Shown: positions 10,052-19,558, counted from the stretch's first letter. The stretch is DNA of 64,000 nt from Bacteroidota bacterium (GCA_023251455.1 JAHEYT010000023.1:1-64000), one strand, 5' to 3'. Notes: a model not told the origin generated them from the letters alone. Translations and numbers: made by a program.

Positions 10052-10415
10052 AGGTTTTCCCTAAAAGAATCATATAAAAAGGTTATAAAAAATGTATTTT
10101 AAAACCATAGGCATCAATATTAACGCATTAATACATTCAAAAGAAATTGGAAAAAATTATCGAATCATGAATACGAAAAGCCAATTTCGCATCAAATTCG
10201 ACTTAATACTACTGGATAATAACCTTATATTTTAAACCTTTAAACTCACTTCTTTCTGATCATTTACTTTTCCTTTTCCGAATGGGTCTGATTAAATCAA
10301 CAGATATCTATCGATTTAGTTATTCTGAATTCATGCAAAAGTCTTGTCAATATTGGATTCTATTCCAATCAATTAATCTCACTCAATTTTAAGCTGGATA
10401 CCTTTATAATTTTTC

Positions 10416-10637
10416 CTTTAATCTTTTATCCGAAGTGCAAAGGCCAGCAATACGACCGCTATAATTTGATAATTTCTGCCTGAATATCTCCGTTTTCAGG
10501 AAATACAGGTTGGTTTGCTTACCATCCGATTGTTTTTTGAAAATCTTCAGCTTTCAGGGTAAAGCAGTTTTCCTGTTTAGCCTGAGGTTTTGGCGTGCAG
10601 CAGCTAAATCCATCGAAAATAAAGTAATTCGTTTCAT
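10416..10637 (-). pseudogene. Relic of an aldose 1-epimerase (galactose mutarotase) N-terminus
   Basis: Reading the minus strand from the ATG at 10637 gives MKRITLF. In other frames it continues with FSCCTPKPQAKQENCFTLK, then AEDFQKTI, then DGKQTNLYFLK, NGDIQAEI and NY-GRI-L-T-DK. In order, these pieces match the lipoprotein signal and first beta-strands of Bacteroidota aldose 1-epimerases. At least three frameshifts, in-frame stops and the loss of everything downstream make it a pseudogene. It lies just after the stop of the right-locus sulfatase, where an operon-terminal enzyme gene would be expected. Identification rests on remembered family sequence, so the family is likely rather than certain. 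Confidence 0.6.
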
Positions 10638-10810
10638 CAGATTATAATTTATTTTTTTTATTGCCCGATAGAACTCGCCTGAATAGTCATCCTATTGTGT
10701 GAGGATTACTTCCTCATGGCTCGTTTCATAAGTATGTTTTTTTAATAATTAGGTGAATATTTGAGCCTAACATTTATACGATATTGTTCTTAAGTTCTTG
10801 CGTTATTAAA

Positions 10811-12463
10811 TCACTTGCTATTTTTAGCTTGCTCCAGCAATCTTATTTTTGTCCAGGGTTCAACCATTGCACGCTTAGCCCAGGCTTCCCACATTTTTTT
10901 CATTTCATTTACTTTTTCGGGCATCTGGTTAGCCAGGTCATGCATTTCAGTTCGGTCTTTTGAGATATTATATAATTCCCATTTGTCGGGAGCTTGATCA
11001 TCCCAAGCCATTACTAATTTATAATCCCCCAACCTGACAGCTTTATTCCCTTCGTGTTCCCAAAATATTGGTTCGGTATGCACCGGTTTATCTTCAGCTT
11101 TAAAAAGAGGAATTAAACTTTTCCCCTCGAGAGGTTGAATTTTATTTCCATTAAATACTGATGGGTATTTTGCATTGGAAAGGTCAACAAACGTCGCCAT
11201 AATATCAGGCAAAAAACCGTATTGATGTACCAGCTTACCCTCATCATTTTTTTTGATACCGTTTGGCCAATGAACAATTAATGGAGATGAGATACCTCCT
11301 TCATGAATCCAATGTTTATACAGCTTAAAAGGTGTATTTGAGGCATTTGCCCATGACTGTCCATAAGTCAGAAAATAGCCTTCTTTTGTTTCCAACTGCC
11401 TGGCAGGGCCACCACCTAATTCGCCACCTTCTGCACATGCTCCATTATCATCAATAAATACAATAACTGTATTATCAATAAGTTTATTTTGCTCCAGATA
11501 TTCGACCAGATGGCCTATATTCTGATCCATTCGATCAACCTGGGCCGCATAAATTTCCCGACGGAGCTCCATCTCCTTTTTCTTTTCATCCGATAAGGTA
11601 TCCCAATCGTTTGAATCCTGAGTTGAAAGGTCCCAGGCGGAGTCAATGATTCCCATTTTTATCATCCGCTTGTAACGTTCCATCCGTATTGCCTGCCAAC
11701 CGTTATTATATCGGCCACGATATTTGTCAATGTCTTCTTTTGGAGCTTGTAAAGGCCAATGCGGGGAATTATAAGCTAAATAAAGAAAGAAAGGTTTCTC
11801 CGGATTACTCGTTTTTGACTCATGAATGAATTTAATGGCATTTTCGGTAAACGCATCTGCAGAATAGTAGTTTTTGTCATGAATCGATATGGTATCATTT
11901 CCTGAAGTTATTCCCCGTGGATATTTTGGTTCAAAATAATTGCAGGCCCCATCCAATATTCCGTAATATTTGTCAAACCCACGCTGAAGTGGCCATTGAT
12001 CCTTTCCGTTCATTCCCAGATGCCATTTACCTGTCATCATTGTTGAATAGCCTGACTGCTTAAGAACTTCGGCAATGGTCATGCAGTTTTTGTTTAAAAA
12101 TCCCCGATATCCGGGAAGTTCATAATCATACCCCTTAGGGTTTTCTGATGGATTTGTCATGTGACCTATACCGGCCTGATGAGGATATAGTCCGCTAAGC
12201 AAAGAAGCCCTGGTGGGGCAACATCTTGCAGTATTGTAAAATTGTGTAAAACGAAGTCCTGTATTGGCCAGTTTATCAAGATTAGGAGTCTTAATTTCTC
12301 CCCCATAACAACCAATATCCGAAAATCCCATATCATCTGACATGATCAGAATAATATTTGGTTTTAATTTATCTTGTCCTTTACTAAGGGTTGGTAAAAC
12401 AAAGATTGGAGCTAGAAACGCAACCTTAAAGGTGTGTGTTCTAATTTTATTTAATAGTGTCAT
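10811..12463 (-). CDS. Secreted arylsulfatase A-like sulfatase
   Basis: A 550-residue S1 sulfatase, longer than the two in the left locus and from a different subgroup. The N-terminal signal peptide ends near residue 29. The calcium ligands D43-D44 are in SDDMGFSD. The formylglycine motif CCPTRASLLSG begins at C81, with C82 in the variable position. TGKWHLG (about 142-148), SPHWPL and the DDNGACAEGG segment supply further conserved active-site residues, and HWIHEGGISSPLIVHWP is the usual arylsulfatase motif. It should hydrolyse sulfate esters from the glycan imported by the upstream SusCD pair. It would have been followed by the decayed epimerase gene. Confidence 0.92.
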   Translation of the reverse strand: MTLLNKIRTHTFKVAFLAPIFVLPTLSKGQDKLKPNIILIMSDDMGFSDIGCYGGEIKTPNLDKLANTGLRFTQFYNTARCCPTRASLLSGLYPHQAGIGHMTNPSENPKGYDYELPGYRGFLNKNCMTIAEVLKQSGYSTMMTGKWHLGMNGKDQWPLQRGFDKYYGILDGACNYFEPKYPRGITSGNDTISIHDKNYYSADAFTENAIKFIHESKTSNPEKPFFLYLAYNSPHWPLQAPKEDIDKYRGRYNNGWQAIRMERYKRMIKMGIIDSAWDLSTQDSNDWDTLSDEKKKEMELRREIYAAQVDRMDQNIGHLVEYLEQNKLIDNTVIVFIDDNGACAEGGELGGGPARQLETKEGYFLTYGQSWANASNTPFKLYKHWIHEGGISSPLIVHWPNGIKKNDEGKLVHQYGFLPDIMATFVDLSNAKYPSVFNGNKIQPLEGKSLIPLFKAEDKPVHTEPIFWEHEGNKAVRLGDYKLVMAWDDQAPDKWELYNISKDRTEMHDLANQMPEKVNEMKKMWEAWAKRAMVEPWTKIRLLEQAKNSK

Positions 12464-12484
12464 ATATCAAAATAAAACACAAGA

Positions 12485-12521
12485 AGTTGACAAGAATCTG
12501 TATTTGCTGCTCTTGTCAACT
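12485..12521 (-). promoter_or_regulatory. 11-bp perfect hairpin between susD and sulfatase (right locus)
   Basis: Arms agttgacaaga and tcttgtcaact are exact complements around a 15-base loop. It occupies the same operon junction as the hairpin at 2945-2979 but has unrelated sequence. Confidence 0.55.
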
Positions 12522-12544
12522 CCTTGCAGTGGTTGAACTAATAA

Positions 12545-13984
12545 TTAATAACCTTCATTTTGAATCAGGTTTTTGTTCGCATCAATATCGCTTTGAGGAA
12601 TTGGAAACCTGACTTGATATGCTTTTGCATTTTTCCCACGAGCCAAAGCATTCTGAATTAACAGGTCGTGGCGTATTAGATCTTCTCTTCTCTTTCCTTC
12701 GCTGTAAAATTCCCAGCTTCTTTCCTTTAAAAGTTGTGTTATAAAGGTATTTTTGTCTGGAAGGTCAGCTGAGGTTAAACTGGCCAAGCCTGCCCTATTT
12801 CTTATCTGGTTCAAAAGACTAAGAGCTTCGGAAGATACTGTTCCGGAAGACATTACCAGTCCTTCAGCACGAATTAACAATACATCTGCATACCTAATAA
12901 TAGGGAAATCGGCGCCACCCGACCTGTTCTGCGCATTCGGATCAAGAGGATACTTCAGGCTTCGGGGGTTTTGATATTCAACGCCTGTAGTCAGATCAAC
13001 CAATTTCCCATTCTTATCGGTATAATTGGCAAGAATAAGGTCTTTGCGATGATCGCCCGTAGTAAATGTATTATAAAATTGTACGGGCATACATACCTGT
13101 GTTGCTGTATTCATTATAGGCGTATTATAAAGCGGGGGTAATGCGTTTGCAACCCATACGTTACCATACGGTTCAACTGCAATGGCAGGAAATACGTAAA
13201 TCATCTCACTATTTCCTTCATTAGCAAGGGCAAATAACGTTGTGAAATCAGGCCACAACTTGTACAATCCCAGATCCATAACTTGCTTTGCGGTAGAAGC
13301 GGCTAATGTCCATTGCTTGGTATTATTATAAAATTCGGCCAAAACACCTAAGGCTGATCCTTTTGTTGCACGCCCAATCTGGCTCGATTTGGTAGATAAC
13401 AATTCGGAAGCTTTTGTAAGGTCGTTTATAATAAAGGCTTTTATTTCATCTTCTGAAGCTTTAGCTGGAAATTTATCATCAGTTGAGCTTTTAACAATTG
13501 GAACCGGGCCATACCAACCGTAAAGAAACGAATATGCTGTTCCCCGAATAAAACGTGCTTCACCCTCAAATTGATTTTTCTCCGCCGTAGTAAGTCCTGG
13601 ATGGTCAGGAACAGCCTCCAATACAATATTTGCATCTCGGATGGCGCGGTAGTTATTATTCCAAAAATTAACCAGATAAGTATGTGATGTTCCCCAAGAA
13701 TAATCCATAATATACTGGAGGTTTCCATTCAGAAAGCCTCTGAAATTTACAAAAACGTCAGTGGTCGATTCTTCTACATAGATTCTGTTTACGCCCTCAT
13801 CTTGAATGAATTGGCCATTAGCATAGGCCGAGTTAAGTACAGCATTAACACCCGTCTTTGTAGAAAGAAAATTAGCTCCGTATTGTGATACAGGTTCAAT
13901 TTCTAATACATTAGTACAACTTACTATAAACATTAGCATTGAAAATAGTAAAATAGCAATGCTACTTATGTTATTCTTCTTCAT
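12545..13984 (-). CDS. SusD/RagB-family glycan-binding lipoprotein
   Basis: A 479-residue SusD homologue. The signal peptide ends with the lipobox FIVSC (lipidated C23). The family segments FEGEARFIRGTAYSFLYGWYGPVPI, VLLIRAEGLVM, LLKERSWEFYSEGKRREDLIRH and the C-terminal FPIPQSDID-NLIQNEGY are all present. It is 11 bases downstream of susC. It is clearly homologous to the SusD of the left locus in layout but diverged, consistent with binding a different glycan. Confidence 0.95.
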   Translation of the reverse strand: MKKNNISSIAILLFSMLMFIVSCTNVLEIEPVSQYGANFLSTKTGVNAVLNSAYANGQFIQDEGVNRIYVEESTTDVFVNFRGFLNGNLQYIMDYSWGTSHTYLVNFWNNNYRAIRDANIVLEAVPDHPGLTTAEKNQFEGEARFIRGTAYSFLYGWYGPVPIVKSSTDDKFPAKASEDEIKAFIINDLTKASELLSTKSSQIGRATKGSALGVLAEFYNNTKQWTLAASTAKQVMDLGLYKLWPDFTTLFALANEGNSEMIYVFPAIAVEPYGNVWVANALPPLYNTPIMNTATQVCMPVQFYNTFTTGDHRKDLILANYTDKNGKLVDLTTGVEYQNPRSLKYPLDPNAQNRSGGADFPIIRYADVLLIRAEGLVMSSGTVSSEALSLLNQIRNRAGLASLTSADLPDKNTFITQLLKERSWEFYSEGKRREDLIRHDLLIQNALARGKNAKAYQVRFPIPQSDIDANKNLIQNEGY

Positions 13985-13995
13985 CTCTTTAAGTT

Positions 13996-16900
13996 TTAAA
14001 ATCCTATTTTTATTCCGAATATAATTGATCGTGCAGCAGGATATGCGTTTCTATCTGCCCGAACATTTCCCTGACCCGAAGAATTGACATCAGGGTCAAA
14101 TCCCGGATAATCAGTCAGCATCGCCACATTATCACCAGCTACATAGATTTGAGCCGATTGAAGTAATGGCTTTATTTTCGCTGAAGGTAAATTGTAGGTA
14201 AGTTGAATTGTTTTTAGTCGAACATATGATGCATCAAGGACAGTAAAACTATTTGTTTTATCACCCTGATAAAGAGAAGAATTAATTCCTGAAGGCCATT
14301 TATTGGTTGGATTATTTGCGGTCCAACGGTTTAACAATGGTTCTGCCATTCTGTTCCGGTAAGGGTCGTTTGCATAAAGAGCATCAACAACCTGCCAATT
14401 AAACATTTCAGCCCCTTGCGAACCTTCTATAAAAACATTTAATTCTAAATTTTTATACCTAAAAACATTAGTCAAACCAAATGTGAAATTTGGGAAAGGA
14501 TTTCCAAGAATAACCCTATCCTTATCTGTAATTTGACCATCTTGATTTACATCTCTCCATTTAGGAACGCCTGGCTTTGCCACTGCTTTTTGCGCTGAAG
14601 CAGCTACTTCCTCAGCTGTTTGGAAAACTCCTTCAGCCTGATATCCATAATATGAAAACATTGCTTCTCCTGGCCGAACAATCACCCCTGGATCTGAATT
14701 AGAAACAATTATCTCTGAAATCGGACCTAAATTACCAACTTCATTTTTTAGTGTGGCCAAATTAAAAGTAGTTTCCCAATTAAAAACTCCAACCAGATTT
14801 TTTGATGTAAGAGAAAATTCAAATCCCTTATTATTTACCTGTCCAACATTACTGGTGAATGAAGTAAAACCAGTTGTAGTCGGAACTGGAAGGTCCAGCA
14901 ACAAATCCTTTGTTGTTTTTAGGAAATAATCTACAGATCCAGCAATCCTTCCATTGATAAAAGCAAAATCAACCCCAAAGTTGGTTTGTTCTGAGGTTTC
15001 CCATTTTAGGTCTGGATTTGGGATTCTTGAGGGCGCAATAGCAGTATTTTGAGTTTCTCCCAAAATGGTTTTGCCCGATCCAGAATAGGTTGTAATTGCT
15101 TTACCTATACCAATATCATCATTTCCGATTTGTCCCCAACCAACCCGAAGTTTTAAGGTACTCAAAACCTTATTTCCTTTTAAGAAATTCTCTTCGCTAA
15201 CTTTCCATGCTCCTGAAAATGAAGGGAAAACACCGTATTTGTTGTTTACTCCAAAGTTAGATGAGCCATCTGCACGAACAGACCCGGTAACTAAATACCG
15301 ATTATCGAAACTATAGTTAATACGACCCAAATAAGAAAGTAATCTTCTTTTTGTTGTATTACTACCAACGGTATTATAAATTGCAGTTCCTAATCCCAGA
15401 TTGTTTGTTCCTATTACATCTGAATCAAATCCTTGTGCACTAGCACTAAATGTTCGTTGATCGAATTGTTGAAATGTATTGCCGACCATAACATTTAAGG
15501 AATGCTTCTCTTTGAATTGCTTGCTATAATTCAACGTTCCTTCAATCAGTGTATTGCTTAATTCTCCGCTAACAATTCCTGCATTTCCACCGACAAGTTT
15601 TCCTTTCGTAGTAATGCTACTTTCAGCCACATCCCTCCTTTTGTTATACCTATCTGAACCAATATTCAGTTTTGCTTTTAAGCCTGGAATTATTGAATAT
15701 TCTGCAAACACATTTCCCATTGTTCGGTTTATCTTATCTTTAGCAACCTGACCATATGCCAATGCGATAGCATTATCAACTGTTACAGAGACAATTTTAC
15801 CGGCCTCTGGTCTGGTATAATTCCCGTTCTCATCAAAAACATTAAAAATAGGCGGCGTGTTTAGGGCCGAATTCAGAGCATCTGCATCTTGATTAATGCC
15901 TCCACCATTGATTGGCAACGAAGTGTTATTCTCCTGAGAGGTATTAAAGTTTACCCCAAATGAAAACTTATCACCAATTTTATGTTCTAGATTTAATCGA
16001 CCTTGATACCTGTTGTAATTGGAGTTGATAACAACCCCATCTTGATTATAATAATTAAATGAACTATAATATACAGTACTGCCCGATTTCCCGGAGAAAG
16101 ATAAATTATGATTCTGAGTCGTTCCCATTCTGAAAATTTGATCTTGCCAATCAGTTCCGGCCCCAATATCCTTAATCATACTTTCATTAAATACAGGTGT
16201 ACCACCTCTTGCTACCGCAAGTTCATTCATTACCTGTATATATTCACTTGTATTAAGCATATCAAGTCTATGAGCAACCTTTGAAACGCTAAATGTACTG
16301 TTTGCTTCAATCGAGATCCGGTCTGTTTTACCTTTTTTTGTTGTAATAATTACCACGCCATTGGCGCCTCTTGATCCGTAAATAGCAGTAGCCGAGGCAT
16401 CTTTTAGTATTTCAACAGATTGAATATCTGAAGGATTTATAGAGTTAAGAGGGTTTGACGGAGGTAGGTTACCATCAAATCCGGTATTTGCACCACCTGT
16501 GGCAGTTGATATATTTTCAATGGGTAAACCATCAATTACAAATAGTGGTTCTTGTCCTGCATTTATAGACCCTGTTCCCCTTATTCGCATAGAAATACCA
16601 CCACCAGGGGCATGGCTCGATTGTGTTATTTGTACTCCTGAGGCACGTCCGTTTAACATTTGATCAATCGATGATGAATTTGATACAGTTAAATCATCGT
16701 TTGAAATCGAAATAACAGATCCAGTTAAATCACTTTTCTTAACGGTACCATAACCAATTGCCACAACTTCTTCAATACCGATATTTTCATCCTCAAGCAT
16801 TACATTGATTGTTGATTTATTTCCAACGATCACCTCCTGAGATTTCATCCCAACAAACGAAAATTGAAGTGTTGCATTTACAGGAATACTAGTTAGTGTG

Positions 16901-17406
16901 TAATTTCCATTGGCATCGGTAATTGTTCCATTGGTTGTTCCTTTTACCAGCACAGAAACGCCAGGCAATGAACCACCAGCTGTATCAGTAATTTTCCCAG
17001 AAATGGGTTTATTCTGCTGTTCATTTATTTCGGTTTTACCTCCTTCTTTTGGAACAATCATAATCAGTTTATTCTTTACGGTATAAGTTAGATTTTCCGT
17101 TTTCAGTACCTGATCAAGAATTTCAGAAATCGATTTATTTTCGAAATTCCCAGAAAATTCTTTCGAATTCTGGAGTAAATCGTTTTTGTAGAAAATAGAG
17201 AACTCTGAATTCGCTTCTATTTGACTAAATACATTTTCAAGCTTCTCTTTTTCAAACTTCAGACTTAGCCGAGTTTGAGAATACGAATTTGCAGAAACCT
17301 GAAAAAGGGCTAAAAAAAACAACAAGGTTGTTACTTTCATAATGTTACGCATTTTTCTAAGCACAGGACATCGACGACGCCTTTGCTTCAGATCGTTTTT
17401 TTTCAT
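13996..17406 (-). CDS. SusC/RagA TonB-dependent transporter with STN domain
   Basis: A 1136-residue outer-membrane importer. A strongly basic N-terminal extension (KQRRRRCPVLRKMR) precedes a signal peptide ending near residue 43. An STN domain (about 48-118) with FSQIEANSEFSIFYKNDLL follows, then a carboxypeptidase-regulatory-like domain, the TonB box/plug VVAIGYGTVKKSDLTGSV, and the barrel ending in GIKIGF. The STN domain links it to the FecR/ECF pair just upstream. The start MKKND is shared with the other SusC. The two transporters share domain order but differ over most of the barrel, so they likely serve different substrates. Confidence 0.95.
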   Translation of the reverse strand: MKKNDLKQRRRRCPVLRKMRNIMKVTTLLFFLALFQVSANSYSQTRLSLKFEKEKLENVFSQIEANSEFSIFYKNDLLQNSKEFSGNFENKSISEILDQVLKTENLTYTVKNKLIMIVPKEGGKTEINEQQNKPISGKITDTAGGSLPGVSVLVKGTTNGTITDANGNYTLTSIPVNATLQFSFVGMKSQEVIVGNKSTINVMLEDENIGIEEVVAIGYGTVKKSDLTGSVISISNDDLTVSNSSSIDQMLNGRASGVQITQSSHAPGGGISMRIRGTGSINAGQEPLFVIDGLPIENISTATGGANTGFDGNLPPSNPLNSINPSDIQSVEILKDASATAIYGSRGANGVVIITTKKGKTDRISIEANSTFSVSKVAHRLDMLNTSEYIQVMNELAVARGGTPVFNESMIKDIGAGTDWQDQIFRMGTTQNHNLSFSGKSGSTVYYSSFNYYNQDGVVINSNYNRYQGRLNLEHKIGDKFSFGVNFNTSQENNTSLPINGGGINQDADALNSALNTPPIFNVFDENGNYTRPEAGKIVSVTVDNAIALAYGQVAKDKINRTMGNVFAEYSIIPGLKAKLNIGSDRYNKRRDVAESSITTKGKLVGGNAGIVSGELSNTLIEGTLNYSKQFKEKHSLNVMVGNTFQQFDQRTFSASAQGFDSDVIGTNNLGLGTAIYNTVGSNTTKRRLLSYLGRINYSFDNRYLVTGSVRADGSSNFGVNNKYGVFPSFSGAWKVSEENFLKGNKVLSTLKLRVGWGQIGNDDIGIGKAITTYSGSGKTILGETQNTAIAPSRIPNPDLKWETSEQTNFGVDFAFINGRIAGSVDYFLKTTKDLLLDLPVPTTTGFTSFTSNVGQVNNKGFEFSLTSKNLVGVFNWETTFNLATLKNEVGNLGPISEIIVSNSDPGVIVRPGEAMFSYYGYQAEGVFQTAEEVAASAQKAVAKPGVPKWRDVNQDGQITDKDRVILGNPFPNFTFGLTNVFRYKNLELNVFIEGSQGAEMFNWQVVDALYANDPYRNRMAEPLLNRWTANNPTNKWPSGINSSLYQGDKTNSFTVLDASYVRLKTIQLTYNLPSAKIKPLLQSAQIYVAGDNVAMLTDYPGFDPDVNSSGQGNVRADRNAYPAARSIIFGIKIGF

Positions 17407-17449
17407 AGTTTTACTTCGATTTAAATGAGTATTTATATCACATTTGCTT

Positions 17450-17481
17450 GACGTCAGACGAGTGGCCGCTCATCTGGCGTC
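17450..17481. promoter_or_regulatory. Hairpin between fecR and susC (right locus)
   Basis: Arms gacgtcagacgag and ctcatctggcgtc pair over 13 positions with one wobble and one mismatch around a 6-base loop. A T-run follows on the plus strand, so it would terminate only plus-strand transcripts. For the sense transcript it is a plain hairpin at the same junction as the one at 7925-7957. Confidence 0.5.
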
Positions 17482-17487
17482 TTTTTT

Positions 17488-18468
17488 TCATTCTATCCTG
17501 ATTTTAATTTGTCGTAAATCTGATTTTTGATATTGAATAGGAGTATATGCTTTAATGGCATCAAGCACTTGCCAAATGGTTTCTTCGTTTTTAAAAGTTC
17601 CGGTATAGTTGACTTCCTTTCCTGAAAGGTTTTGGAATGTAATATCCACATCGTACCAGTTCTCAAGTCTTTTCATCAACTCCGACAACGGAATATCTTT
17701 GAAATTAAACTTATTGTCGACCCAAGCTGACGACTGTGAGGCATTTACTTCTGAAATTTGTGTTTGGTTGTTTTTTAAAATAAGTGCCTGTCCTGGTCTC
17801 AATATCTGTACGACTCCATCTGTGAGCACATTTACTCTTCCGTCAAGCAAGGTAATTTCCTTTCGCCCAAAATCGTCGTAGGCCATTACATTGAAAGTGG
17901 TTCCCAAAACCTTAATGTCGCACTCATTAGTTCTGACAACAAACGGAGCATTTGCATTATGGGCAACCTTAAAAAAAGCTTCTCCTTTTAGTTCAACTTG
18001 CCTGTGACTAGCCGAAAATGAGTTATAAACTAATCGGGAGTTAGCATTGAGCCACACTTCAGAACCATCGGGCAGTTTTACCATTGATTTTTCACCTCGA
18101 GGTGTTTCAAAAACAAGTCGTTCTGAAGATTTCTTTTCTGAAGTAATAAAGTAAGTGGTAACACCGCCCAAAAGAAGTCCGGCAAGAAGAATTGCAGCAA
18201 CCGAAGCCACCCGAACCCAAAGTCGGCGGGTAATAGGCTCCTTCGTTTTACTCAAATCTTTCTGATCGATTTTATATTGTAAGCGGGATAGGTTTTCGAT
18301 GCCAAGCGAATCTAACTCCGGTTGATTCTCCCAATCTATCTTTGCTTTTTCGAAACATTCACGATACGACTCATCCTGAAGTGAATCAGCTAACAATTCG
18401 TATTCTGAATCAGACAATTGACCTCGAAAATAGCGATAAATAATATTTTGAAATTGTTGATAATCCAT
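17488..18468 (-). CDS. FecR-family anti-sigma factor
   Basis: A 326-residue inner-membrane anti-sigma factor. A cytoplasmic N-terminal region (1-80) precedes a transmembrane helix at about 86-108 (VASVAAILLAGLLLGGVTTYF). The periplasmic FecR domain follows with RGEKSMVKLPDGSEVWLNANSRL and VELKGEAFFKVAHN, then a DUF4974-like C-terminal domain (FKDIPLSELMKRLENWYDVDI). It lies between the second ECF sigma gene and the STN-bearing susC and should transmit ligand binding by that transporter to the sigma factor. Confidence 0.93.
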   Translation of the reverse strand: MDYQQFQNIIYRYFRGQLSDSEYELLADSLQDESYRECFEKAKIDWENQPELDSLGIENLSRLQYKIDQKDLSKTKEPITRRLWVRVASVAAILLAGLLLGGVTTYFITSEKKSSERLVFETPRGEKSMVKLPDGSEVWLNANSRLVYNSFSASHRQVELKGEAFFKVAHNANAPFVVRTNECDIKVLGTTFNVMAYDDFGRKEITLLDGRVNVLTDGVVQILRPGQALILKNNQTQISEVNASQSSAWVDNKFNFKDIPLSELMKRLENWYDVDITFQNLSGKEVNYTGTFKNEETIWQVLDAIKAYTPIQYQKSDLRQIKIRIE

Positions 18469-18629
18469 GATGGTTATTTAAGCCTTTGCCTATATAACTG
18501 ACAAGGGCATAGTTTACCCATCGTTGGAATAAAAATATTTCAAAAAAAATGGATTAAGCCATAAAAGGTGCAAAGGCACAGAAATTCGTTAAGATTTGGA
18601 ACCTGAAATTTGCATTTTGGAACTATATT

Positions 18630-19256
18630 CTAAAACTCCAGACTCTTTAATACAAGGATAACGAGTGCTATTGGAAGTTCTTCTGAGAAATTTTCGCGAA
18701 AAGATTGCATGGCCCGACTGAGGTGCCGTTCCACATTTTTGATGTTAATATTCAGTTTTTCAGCTATTTCTTTGTTCTTTAGCCCATTCATCCGACTCAG
18801 GATAAATACTTCGCGGCAACGATCGGGCAAGGTCTGGATGGTCTTTTCTATTTTTAGTTTCAATTCATGCTCAATCAATACGTATGGCTCGTTGCCAATG
18901 AAATCAATTCGGTATAATTCTTCGTATTTCGATGAAATTTGGATTTTTTGCATCCGGTTATTCACAACCTTAAGGTGTTTGATGTAATCGATGCAACGGT
19001 TTCGAACTAAACGGAAGAGGTATGCTTCTAAATTGATACTTTCAATCTCAGCCCTCTTCTCCCATACTTTCACAAATACATCCTGAACAATATCCTGGGA
19101 AATCACATCGTCTTTAACTACGTTCCGGGCAAAGTCGTTCAAGCGTGGAAAATAGATGGAAAATAACAATTCAAGCGCCTTTTGATCGCCAGATTTGATC
19201 TGATCAAAAAGTTCATCTGCCTTTCGTCTGCAAATATCTTCTCGCTTTTCAGTCAC
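18630..19256 (-). CDS. ECF sigma-70 factor of the right locus
   Basis: A 208-residue ECF sigma factor. Region 2 spans about 25-95 (LELLFSIYFPRLNDFARNVV, DIVQDVFVKVWEKR) and region 4 about 135-185 (TLPDRCREVFILSRMNGLKNKEIAEKLNINIKNVERHL). It would control the downstream susCD-sulfatase operon through the neighbouring FecR. The C-terminal residues ELPIALVILVLKSLEF are unusually hydrophobic, like the tail of the first sigma factor. The 161-base gap to fecR holds no other gene. Confidence 0.92.
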   Translation of the reverse strand: MTEKREDICRRKADELFDQIKSGDQKALELLFSIYFPRLNDFARNVVKDDVISQDIVQDVFVKVWEKRAEIESINLEAYLFRLVRNRCIDYIKHLKVVNNRMQKIQISSKYEELYRIDFIGNEPYVLIEHELKLKIEKTIQTLPDRCREVFILSRMNGLKNKEIAEKLNINIKNVERHLSRAMQSFRENFSEELPIALVILVLKSLEF

Positions 19257-19290
19257 CTTTTATGGTATTATCTCTTTAAAAATTCAAATT

Positions 19291-19298
19291 CAAAACTA
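19291..19298 (-). promoter_or_regulatory. Putative -7 element of the right ECF sigma gene
   Basis: The minus strand reads TAGTTTTG (TAnnTTTG core) about 35 bases before the sigma start codon, followed by GAATTTGAATTTTTAA. The same short A/T-rich follower is found after the equivalent element of the left locus. Confidence 0.4.
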
Positions 19299-19558
19299 AT
19301 ATTTTTTAATATAAATCTACCGATTCAATGATTTGTGTTCAACTATCCTTTCTTGTAATTCCTCTAGGCATTATTAAATCACACATTTTAAAATATTAAA
19401 GCAACATATCACACACATGATCTAAAACGGAACTTTCCAACTCCTCAAAATAGGCTGAGCAACAGCCATATTTTGGTGACCTAACGATTTACTGATAATA
19501 TTTGATACGATGCCTTTTTTGCTTCTGACAATTGGCAAAATTATGGAGGGCAACATAA

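Larger units (their letters stand above)
9993..10810. other. Non-coding stretch between the two loci, with a gene relic
   Basis: This 818-base A/T-rich gap separates the end of the right locus from the sigma gene of the left locus. It holds the sigma promoter candidate at its left end and a decayed aldose 1-epimerase N-terminus near 10416-10637. No intact reading frame, RNA gene or insertion-sequence end was recognised in the rest. Confidence 0.6.

Noticed and set aside
10698..10714. A short palindrome (tgagga...tcctca) downstream of the epimerase relic, as a transposon end.
   Set aside because: A stem of six bases is expected by chance, and no matching end or target duplication was found.
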